From Cyanobacteria bacterium UBA947 (lineage in GTDB: Bacteria; Cyanobacteriota; Vampirovibrionia; Gastranaerophilales; Gastranaerophilaceae): a DNA stretch of 8,062 nt. Positions 1 through 6,057 of the stretch are shown here, piece after piece (within the stretch, counting starts at the first letter, position 1; each line of letters starts with the position of its first letter). The notes under the pieces are model-generated. The model was given only the letters and a program-made list of their open reading frames with translations, ran no database searches and was not told where the DNA came from. The DNA lies in the NCBI GenBank assembly GCA_002293275.1, contig DBCX01000053.1:1-8062 (forward strand), given 5' to 3'. The translations under genes and the position numbers were made by a program.

Positions 1-369
1 TCAATGGAGCGGTTCCACGGGATATTAATTGAGCATTATGCGGGCGCGTTCCCGCTGTGGCTTGCGCCAGTGCAAACGGCCGTTGTGCCGATTTCAAACG
101 AAAAACATGGCGACTATGCGCAAAAGGTTTATGAAAAATTCCGCGCGGCCGGTGTCCGGACGCTTTTGGACGACCGCAGCGAGAGCATGAACTACAAAAT
201 CCGTGAGCTTTTGCAGGACAAAAAGGTGCCGTACGTGCTTGTGGTGGGCGACCGTGAGGAGGCCGACGGGACAGTTGCCGTGCGTGCTCGCTCGGTAGGT
301 CAGGTCGGAACATTTGGCGCGTACGAGTTTTTGGCGCAGGTTCAAGAAGAAATCCGCACCCGCAGCTGA
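1..369 (+). CDS. thrS: Threonine--tRNA ligase, C-terminal fragment
   Basis: This is the 3' end of the enzyme that charges tRNA(Thr) with threonine in the cytoplasm. The reading frame enters from before the window, because the codon ahead of the first ATG (Ser) is also in frame; the ATG at 4 is therefore not the start. The first visible residues, S-M-E-R-F-H-G-I-L-I-E-H-Y-A-G, are class II motif 3, including its conserved arginine. They are followed by the typical F-P-L-W-L-A-P-V-Q junction. The remaining ~95 residues form the anticodon-binding (HGTP) domain, with N-Y-K-I-R-E and K-V-P-Y-V-L-V-V-G-D as strong family matches. About 122 residues of an enzyme usually near 600-640 are present, ending normally at TGA. 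No convincing terminator hairpin follows. The identification is firm; the N-terminal editing and catalytic parts cannot be seen. Confidence 0.95.
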   Translation, partial: SMERFHGILIEHYAGAFPLWLAPVQTAVVPISNEKHGDYAQKVYEKFRAAGVRTLLDDRSESMNYKIRELLQDKKVPYVLVVGDREEADGTVAVRARSVGQVGTFGAYEFLAQVQEEIRTRS

Positions 370-396
370 TGCGTGAAGAAATGTAACTGATGCTTT

Positions 397-402
397 TATA
401 AT
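397..402 (+). promoter_or_regulatory. Candidate -10 box for the 104-aa gene
   Basis: A perfect TATAAT lies between thrS and the small gene, predicting transcription from about 409 and a ~55-nt leader. No good -35 box sits at the expected distance and there is no TGn extension. A competing reading is TTGACG (417-422) with GACAAT (442-447), but the 19-bp spacer is long. That one of them drives the gene is inference. Confidence 0.35.
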
Positions 403-453
403 AGCAAACTTTTTTGTTGACGTGTTTTCAACTGCTCAACGGACAATAAAGAA

Positions 454-458
454 AGAGG
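454..458 (+). promoter_or_regulatory. Ribosome binding site that fixes the start at 464
   Basis: AGAGG lies 5 nt before the ATG at 464. The longer reading from the GTG at 422 has no such site and would place this Shine-Dalgarno sequence inside the coding region. The ATG at 464 is therefore preferred. Confidence 0.75.
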
Positions 459-463
459 AAAAA

Positions 464-778
464 ATGAACATATCAGCAATCTCAAATTTTCGCGCGATTG
501 GATTTACTGGGACAGAAAAATTCGTAACGCCGAAGGAAAGTTATGAAAGCCGCGAACAGGGCAAACCGAACAAACCGACCATGAAAAGCGACCCGTCGTC
601 TGTTATAAGATATTTTCAGCAAAACCCTGATTTGACAGAAATATTCGGCGAAAAAACAAGACATTTTACAAAAACGCAGAACCCTAAAACCGGCCAGCCT
701 GTGTATTTGGATATTATTGAAGAAAACGGTAAAGTTGTTTCGCGTCAGAGCTATGATTATACAGGCAAAAAAATCTAG
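464..778 (+). CDS. Uncharacterised 104-residue protein
   Basis: I do not recognise this protein. It is small, polar and basic, with no signal peptide and no membrane segment. The N-terminus reads M-N-I-S-A-I-S-N-F-R-A-I-G-F-T-G. The middle (residues ~44-60) could form a short helix, R-Y-F-Q-Q-N-P-D-L-T-E-I-F-G. The C-terminal ~35 residues (T-G-Q-P-V-Y-L-D-I-I then G-K-V-V-S-R-Q-S-Y-D-Y-T-G-K) look like two or three short beta strands ending in a Y-D-x-x-G-K turn. The start at ATG 464 is chosen because of the AGAGG five bases upstream. It is convergent with the transporter gene, with only 8 bp between the two stop codons. Its opening residues resemble those of the protein encoded at 2118-3365 (M-G-I-N-A-I-S). 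Reality as a gene is likely because of the good ribosome site and uninterrupted frame; function is unknown. Confidence 0.7.
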   Translation: MNISAISNFRAIGFTGTEKFVTPKESYESREQGKPNKPTMKSDPSSVIRYFQQNPDLTEIFGEKTRHFTKTQNPKTGQPVYLDIIEENGKVVSRQSYDYTGKKI

Positions 779-786
779 CAGCGGAA

Positions 787-2007
787 TTAATTACAAATAA
801 TCCCCGCGATGGCAGCTGACATGTAGCAGGTGAGTGTGCCGCAGACGAGTGCGCGCAGGCCGAGCCTCGCTAGGTTTTTGCGCTGGTTGGGTGCAAGCTC
901 GCCGATACCGCCCAGTTGAATCGCAATTGATGCAAAGTTACCGAAACTGCAAAGTGCAAACGCAGCGATGAGGAAACTTTTTGCGGACAGCGCGGCAGTT
1001 CCCGATGAGGCCGCCATGCCTGTCAAATCCATATATGCAACCATTTCGTTCAGGACAAGTTTTGTACCCATAAGGCTTGCGACTGTGTTTGATTCGGCCC
1101 AGGGTACGCCCATCAAGAACGCGAGCGGGGCAAAGATTTTGCCCAGAAGGAATTTTAGCGACAAATCCGCCATGCCGAACAAACCTCCCGCGCAGCTTAG
1201 AACCCAATCCACCATCGCAACGAGTGCGACGAGCGCCAAAATCATTGCAACGACGTTGATTGCGACCTTGATTGCCTCTGATGCGCCCGATGCGATTGCA
1301 TCAAACAGGTTTGTGAACGGGCGGCGCCGCGGGCTGTAATTTATCGTGAAATTTGAGCTTGTTTCGGGTGTGTTGGTTTCGGGGTAGACGATTTTTGCGA
1401 TGACAAGTGCGCCCGGCACCGCCATAACAGATGATGCGAGGATGTATTCAGCGGGAATGCCCATCGCGATGTAGACCGGCATCATCGCGCCGGAGATACA
1501 CGCCATTGAACCCGACATTGACGCCAAAAGCTCGGAGCGCGTGAGTTTTGCAAGGTACGGCCGTATCATAACCTGCGCCGCGACCTGCCCGACGAACGCT
1601 GATGCCACGTTTGACAGGGCTTCTGCGCCGCTGACTGCCATAAGTTTGTTCATCCATTTGCCAAAAACCGACACCACGCGCTGCATCACGCCGTAATAAT
1701 ATAGGATGTTGACAAGACACATCATAATGATTAGCGATGAGATAAGGCTCAATGCAAAAATGTGCGGCGTTTGCCCGAATACGACCAGCGCGCCTTCTTT
1801 TGAAAACTCAAAGATTTTTGTTATGAACATGCCAAGCTCTTTGACAAGCCATTGGCCGGCCGGGAGTTTCAGCACAAAAAGCGCCAGCAGAATTTGCAGT
1901 GCAAACCCGGCGGCGACGGTTTTCAGGTTAATTGCTTTGCGGTTGTTGGACATCAGGTATGCCAGCGCGAAAATCAAAACAATTCCAAGTATTCCGAAAA
2001 ATCTCAT
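787..2007 (-). CDS. nupC: CNT-family (NupC-type) nucleoside transporter with altered first substrate motif
   Basis: An inner-membrane protein of 406 residues, the normal length for bacterial concentrative nucleoside transporters, which import nucleosides with Na+ or H+. The N-terminal domain, the gate region and the C-terminal domain are all present, with hydrophobic segments spread throughout. The C-terminal substrate motifs are intact: L-N-E-M-V-A-Y with Glu321, and F-G-N-F-A-S-I with Asn357 and Ser360. These match Glu332, Asn368 and Ser371 of the Vibrio cholerae transporter with identical spacing (+36, +39). The first motif, G-Q-T-E-A-P-L in that protein, reads G-Q-V-A-A-Q-V here (Gly140-Val146): Gln141 is kept, but Thr and Glu are replaced by Val142 and Ala143. 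Uracil contacts would therefore differ, so the substrate may not be a classical nucleoside. No Shine-Dalgarno precedes the ATG, and an extended -10 box places transcription start on the A of the ATG. It is a lone gene, convergent with the small gene at 464. Confidence 0.9.
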   Translation of the reverse strand: MRFFGILGIVLIFALAYLMSNNRKAINLKTVAAGFALQILLALFVLKLPAGQWLVKELGMFITKIFEFSKEGALVVFGQTPHIFALSLISSLIIMMCLVNILYYYGVMQRVVSVFGKWMNKLMAVSGAEALSNVASAFVGQVAAQVMIRPYLAKLTRSELLASMSGSMACISGAMMPVYIAMGIPAEYILASSVMAVPGALVIAKIVYPETNTPETSSNFTINYSPRRRPFTNLFDAIASGASEAIKVAINVVAMILALVALVAMVDWVLSCAGGLFGMADLSLKFLLGKIFAPLAFLMGVPWAESNTVASLMGTKLVLNEMVAYMDLTGMAASSGTAALSAKSFLIAAFALCSFGNFASIAIQLGGIGELAPNQRKNLARLGLRALVCGTLTCYMSAAIAGIICN

Positions 2008-2013
2008 GGGTTA

Positions 2014-2022
2014 ATTATAGCA
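2014..2022 (-). promoter_or_regulatory. Extended -10 promoter of nupC (leaderless)
   Basis: On the - strand the sequence reads TGCTATAAT, a perfect extended -10. Counting 7 nt from the end of the hexamer gives +1 at 2007, which is the A of the transporter's ATG. No TTGACA-like box is found 16-18 bp upstream, as is tolerated by extended -10 promoters. No ribosome binding site lies between the box and the ATG. Confidence 0.65.
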
Positions 2023-2117
2023 TGAAAAATATTTGGTTTTGGCAGATTGTTTTTATTCAGACGCTACGTCTAGGCGCGAAGATTGATTCACCCATTTACC
2101 CCTATCCGCCGAAGTAA

Positions 2118-3365
2118 TCATTGCGTTATAGCGTCTGCTGCCGCTGATGTCGTCAGTGTGTCAGGACTCATCTGCCATGCTTTTGTGTATGCTTTTTGTG
2201 CGGCAAAGGCAGGTACTTCAATCGGGTTTGCTACATATATTTTATGAAACGCTTTTTGTTGTGCTATGGTCATATTAATTTTGGCTAACAAAGATGTGCC
2301 TGTATGAGTTTTTTTAATCGTTTCTACCGCCTCAATTATTTGTTGAGACTGAGTTGTTATTTTTTGCATAAAACCGTTAGCATAAATCTGCGCGTTGGCG
2401 GCTTCATCAGAATTTGCCAGTAGGGTTCCTTGTTCCTTGACAACCGCTTCGTAAAATTTTGTGTTAAAACGAGTTCCGTTTTCCTGCACCATATTTTTTG
2501 ATAATTCCGCAAGATATTGAGGCATACCATTGTGTTTAGCTATTTCAAGATGATAATCTTTTAGAACACCTTTTAATCCGTCAACACCTTTTGCTCTTGC
2601 GATGTCTGAAAATTGTTTGTAATGTTCAAGTTCGTGTCTTATTAGAGGTTTGAACATTTTTTTCGGAGCAATGTTTGTATATGTTGAATTTAGTTTTAAA
2701 GTTCCTGTAACCGGTTCAAATTCTCCGGCAAATCGTGGGTTTATTTTTTCAAATACCAGTTTGGGCTTGGTTTTAAAACCCATTTCATTTGCGATAGTTT
2801 CATATTCTATTTTCAAATCTGCTTGTCCCAATTCTTTTAGGCTTGAAATTTTTGTCAATGTCGGAGCAGGTGCGTACGTAATAGCGTGTTTAACAGTTTT
2901 GAGCGCTTTTGGTATGAACGGTGCTGTCATCGCTAAATCAAGCACATCGCCGCCGATGTTGTGCAAATCTTTTCTTAACTCGTCATATTCTTCATTCTTT
3001 TCATGTTTTGCTGCGTCAACTGCGTGATAAACAGTTTTTCCGACTGCAACCGCTGCAAACCCCAAAGTAAGTACGCTCGCTGCAACCGCGCTGCTAACCC
3101 CGATTAGAGGCGCTGCTGCAATCAATGCCGCTGTCCCTGCCACGACTGCTAATGTCTTAACGGGATGGTCTTTTATTGTTGTAAAAATATTTTTGGCTTT
3201 ATCAATAAACCCTTTACCGATAAGTTTTGCCCCTTCTACAGCTGTTACCTCATTTGGTTTTGTTTCTTGCCAAATACTGCCTGCCATTGTTTCCTTTTGG
3301 CTATTCAAAGATGATGTTTGCACATCGGTAATTATTGTATTACCCGAAATTGCATTTATTCCCAT
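2118..3365 (-). CDS. Uncharacterised protein with HELEH zinc-metalloprotease-like motif and hydrophobic segment
   Basis: A 415-residue protein whose family I do not recognise. Residues 1-65 are polar, without a signal peptide. Residues ~68-112 are strongly hydrophobic (A-V-V-A-G-T-A-A-L-I-A-A-A, then A-A-S-V-L-T-L-G-F-A), enough for one or two membrane helices. From ~185 there is a soluble region: F-E-P-V-T-G-T-L-K-L-N (216-226) looks like the edge strand of zincin peptidases. It is followed by L-I-R-H-E-L-E-H-Y-K-Q-F, in which His244, Glu245 and His248 form an HExxH zinc site. Glu383 in N-P-I-E-V-P-A-F is one possible third ligand, but it lies 135 residues away; this is a guess. The C-terminal ~130 residues are mostly helical and polar. 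GGGGG sits 5 nt before the ATG and a TATAAT lies ~22 nt upstream, inside an inverted repeat. The gene is visibly more A/T-rich than the transporter next to it. Membrane-anchored peptidase is an inference from motif and layout only. Confidence 0.75.
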   Translation of the reverse strand: MGINAISGNTIITDVQTSSLNSQKETMAGSIWQETKPNEVTAVEGAKLIGKGFIDKAKNIFTTIKDHPVKTLAVVAGTAALIAAAPLIGVSSAVAASVLTLGFAAVAVGKTVYHAVDAAKHEKNEEYDELRKDLHNIGGDVLDLAMTAPFIPKALKTVKHAITYAPAPTLTKISSLKELGQADLKIEYETIANEMGFKTKPKLVFEKINPRFAGEFEPVTGTLKLNSTYTNIAPKKMFKPLIRHELEHYKQFSDIARAKGVDGLKGVLKDYHLEIAKHNGMPQYLAELSKNMVQENGTRFNTKFYEAVVKEQGTLLANSDEAANAQIYANGFMQKITTQSQQIIEAVETIKKTHTGTSLLAKINMTIAQQKAFHKIYVANPIEVPAFAAQKAYTKAWQMSPDTLTTSAAADAITQ

Positions 3366-3374
3366 GGTTTCCCC

Positions 3375-3409
3375 CGTGTGTATATTTATTATAAGAAATT
3401 TTACACACG
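3375..3409. repeat. 8-bp perfect inverted repeat around a -10 box
   Basis: CGTGTGTA (3375-3382) and TACACACG (3402-3409) are exact reverse complements separated by 19 bp. The TATAAT of the downstream metalloprotease-like gene lies between the arms. The predicted transcription start (about 3381) falls in the gene-proximal arm. There is no U-tract after it, so a terminator is unlikely; an operator for a dimeric repressor is the better guess. Confidence 0.55.
3388..3393 (-). promoter_or_regulatory. -10 box of the metalloprotease-like gene
   Basis: A perfect TATAAT on the - strand predicts a start near 3381 and a leader of about 16 nt that contains the GGGGG ribosome site. The hexamer is preceded by TCT, not TGn, and no convincing -35 box lies 16-18 bp upstream. 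It may need an activator or be weak; transcription could also read through from the sigma gene. Confidence 0.5.
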
Positions 3410-3451
3410 AAAATTGCCCAAAAGTTTAAAACCAATTTTACAATTGTTACA

Positions 3452-4400
<949 letters not shown>

Positions 4401-4426
<26 letters not shown>

Positions 4427-5132
4427 TTTGCCTCACTGTTTCATATATTATAACACTAAATGCGCAAGAAACGTTTAATGAGTTAAAATCGTTTAGCATC
4501 GGGATTTTTATTGTAAAGTCCGCTGATTTTAGCAGCGGTTTTGAAACGCCCTTGCCCTCTGCGCCCATGATTAATGCAAAATTCATATTCGCATAATCAA
4601 TGTTGTAATAATTATCGTTTGCTGATGCGTCGGCGGCAATTACCCACCAGTTGTTATTTTTTAGTTTTTGGATTGCGGCCGTCAGGCTATTGACTTTGAT
4701 GATGGGAATGTGATTTATCGCACCGGCGCTGGTTTTTTCAACAATTGATGTCACGCGCGCGTTCCTGTGAGAGGGGATGATTATTCCGTCAACGCCCGCG
4801 CACAGAGCGGTTCGGATTATTGCGCCGAAGTTGTGGGGGTCTTCTATCCCGTCTAAAATCACGAGCGACTTGCGCGGTGACTCCAGAAACTCATCCAGGT
4901 CGGCGTATTTTATCGGCGATACAAACGCGATTACACCCTGGTGCTTGTAGTCGCTGTATTTTTGCAGTGTTTCAAACGAAAACACGATTTTGTTTTGCTT
5001 GGCAAGCTGGACTATTTTGTCAATTTTACTATCGCCATGTAGTCCCTTGGCCAAGATAATTTTATTTACCCCCCGGCCGGCGTCCAGTGCTTCAAGGACG
5101 GCGTTTTTTCCGTAGATAAAATCTTCGCTCAT
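4401..5132 (-). CDS. rlmB: 23S rRNA (guanosine-2'-O-)-methyltransferase RlmB-type (SpoU/TrmH family)
   Basis: A SAM-dependent 2'-O-ribose methyltransferase, 243 residues, full length for RlmB/TrmH-family enzymes; the founding RlmB modifies G2251 of 23S rRNA. Residues 1-75 are the N-terminal RNA substrate-binding domain (F-I-Y-G-K-N-A-V-L-E-A-L; H-Q-G-V-I-A-F). The knotted SPOUT catalytic domain carries all three motifs. Motif 1 is L-D-G-I-E-D-P-H-N-F-G-A-I-I-R-T (93-108, Asn101 and Arg107). Motif 2 is M-G-A-E-G-K-G-V (189-196, Glu192). Motif 3 is I-P-M then S-L-N-V-S (210-222), which forms the SAM-binding knot. Its ATG shares ATGA with the nadA stop, and AAAGGA lies 4 nt upstream within nadA, so translational coupling is likely. 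The exact rRNA target is inferred from the family; a tRNA target cannot be ruled out. Confidence 0.92.
4447..4455 (-). promoter_or_regulatory. Extended -10 promoter of the sigma gene, inside rlmB
   Basis: TGTTATAAT on the - strand lies within the last codons of rlmB. It predicts a start near 4440 and a 14-nt leader carrying GAGG before the ATG at 4426. No clear -35 box is seen. This would let the sigma gene be expressed independently of nadA-rlmB. Confidence 0.55.
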
Positions 5133-6022
5133 AACATCCTTTCAATTGTGGTGCGTGCTTTTGCGGCGGTTTGCGTATCAACCGTGATTTCGTGCTGTTC
5201 GTTTTCCAGTGCGGCCAAAATATCAGGCAGCGTGTGCCATTTCATATTCGGGCAGATGATATCATCTTTTATCAGTATAAATTCTTTATCCGGACAATCG
5301 CGTTGCAAGCGCTCAACTACGCCTTTTTCGGTCGCGATGATGAATTTTTTTGCATCACTTCGTGTCGCAAAATCCATTATCTGCGTCGTGCTGCCGGTAA
5401 AATCGGCTTTGCACCAAACTTCCCGGTGGCACTCCGGGTGTGCCAGAACAAGCGCGCCGGGATATTTTTCGCGCGCGCTGTCAACATCTTCGGGCCGGAT
5501 GCGAAGGTGCGTCGGGCAAAACCCGGGGTAGGTTATGACTTCAACGCCGGTTTGTTCTTGTACCCATTTGCCAAGATATGTGTCCGGTACAAAAAGCACC
5601 TTCGGCACATTCAGACTTTTGACTATCTTGACTGCGTTTGAGCTTGTGCAGCAAATATCGCACTCGGCCTTGACTTCTGCCGTTGAGTTCACGTAGCAGA
5701 CGACCGGAACCCCCGGGTGCTTGGACTTGAACTCGCGCAGCTGTTGCGCGTTAATCATATCGGCCATCAGACAGCCGGATTCTGTGCGCGGCAGCAGGAC
5801 TTTTTTATTAGGTGATAGAATCTTTGCGGTCTGCGCCATAAAATAAACACCCGCAAACACAATAATATCAGCGTCCGTTGCTGCGGCCATTTGGCTCAAA
5901 TACAGGCTGTCGCCGACAAAATCCGCCGCCTCATCAATTTCAATATTTTGATAACAGTGCGCCAAAACAACCGCGTTTTTCGCCTTCTTTAAATCCTTGA
6001 TTTTATTGATAATGTTAAGCAT
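5129..6022 (-). CDS. nadA: Quinolinate synthase NadA
   Basis: This enzyme condenses iminoaspartate with dihydroxyacetone phosphate to give quinolinate in de novo NAD synthesis, in the cytosol, using an oxygen-sensitive [4Fe-4S] cluster. The 297 residues match the usual compact form. The three expected cluster cysteines are visible: Cys84 in S-G-C-L-M-A-D-M, Cys169 in P-G-F-C-P-T-H and Cys257 in I-I-C-P-N-M-K. Substrate-site signatures include A-H-C-Y-Q (His22, Tyr24), C-Y-V-N-S-T-A-E-V-K-A (Tyr110, Asn112), C-T-S-S-N-A, and H-P-E at 195-197. The start at 6022 agrees with the family N-terminus. There is no Shine-Dalgarno; an extended -10 ends 8 nt before the ATG, giving an almost leaderless transcript. 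It is the first gene of nadA-rlmB-sigma. The partner genes nadB and nadC are not in view, so they would lie elsewhere. Confidence 0.95.
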   Translation of the reverse strand: MLNIINKIKDLKKAKNAVVLAHCYQNIEIDEAADFVGDSLYLSQMAAATDADIIVFAGVYFMAQTAKILSPNKKVLLPRTESGCLMADMINAQQLREFKSKHPGVPVVCYVNSTAEVKAECDICCTSSNAVKIVKSLNVPKVLFVPDTYLGKWVQEQTGVEVITYPGFCPTHLRIRPEDVDSAREKYPGALVLAHPECHREVWCKADFTGSTTQIMDFATRSDAKKFIIATEKGVVERLQRDCPDKEFILIKDDIICPNMKWHTLPDILAALENEQHEITVDTQTAAKARTTIERML

Positions 6023-6028
6023 TTGACT

Positions 6029-6048
6029 TAATTATACCATAATTATAC
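6029..6048. repeat. 9-bp direct repeat, 11-bp period
   Basis: TAATTATAC occurs at 6029-6037 and again at 6040-6048, offset by 11 bp, about one helical turn. Both copies lie in the nadA/pilMN gap and each contains a - strand TATAAT. They may simply be two -10 boxes, or paired sites for a regulator. Confidence 0.45.
6031..6039 (-). promoter_or_regulatory. Extended -10 promoter of nadA
   Basis: TGGTATAAT on the - strand predicts +1 at about 6024, two bases before the nadA ATG. A second - strand TATAAT lies at 6042-6047, one helical turn upstream, without a TG extension; it could give a 12-14-nt leader instead. No ribosome site is present for either. The box lies inside the spacer of the divergent pilMN promoter. 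Confidence 0.6.
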
Positions 6049-6057
6049 AATTATGAT

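Larger units (their letters stand above)
6023..6051 (+). promoter_or_regulatory. Promoter of the PilM-PilN gene (leaderless)
   Basis: TTGACT (6023-6028) and TACAAT (6046-6051) are each one base from consensus and are separated by exactly 17 bp. Counting 7 nt from the -10 puts +1 at 6058, the A of the ATG. The bases before the ATG contain no Shine-Dalgarno sequence, which fits a leaderless message. Confidence 0.65.

Noticed and set aside
422..463. Longer GTG start for the small + strand gene (14 extra residues).
   Set aside because: The AGAGG ribosome site at 454-458 would lie within the coding region, and no site precedes GTG 422.
767..807. Possible - strand terminator after nupC: GCGG/CCGC stem with a seven-T run downstream.
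   Set aside because: The stem is interrupted by an internal loop and the T-run starts about 7 nt after it, so the geometry is poor.
968..1339. Open frame of 123 codons on the + strand opposite nupC.
   Set aside because: It is the antisense of a well-supported transporter gene; low-complexity composition and no ribosome site.
2059..2071. Hairpin AGACG-CTA-CGTCT between nupC and the HELEH gene, considered as a terminator.
   Set aside because: The stem is only 5 bp, and neither strand has a T-tract after it; on the - strand it is followed by purines.
3375..3409. Inverted repeat read as the terminator of the sigma gene.
   Set aside because: No U-tract follows on the - strand; the arm is followed by GGGGGAAACC and a start codon.
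3422..3451. Possible terminator after the sigma gene (CAATT-GTAA-AATTG then GTTTT on the - strand).
   Set aside because: An all-but-AT 5-bp stem and a short T-run are too weak to call with confidence.
5148..5641. Open frames of 127 and 156 codons on the + strand opposite nadA.
   Set aside because: nadA is unmistakable on the other strand, and these frames show no family features.
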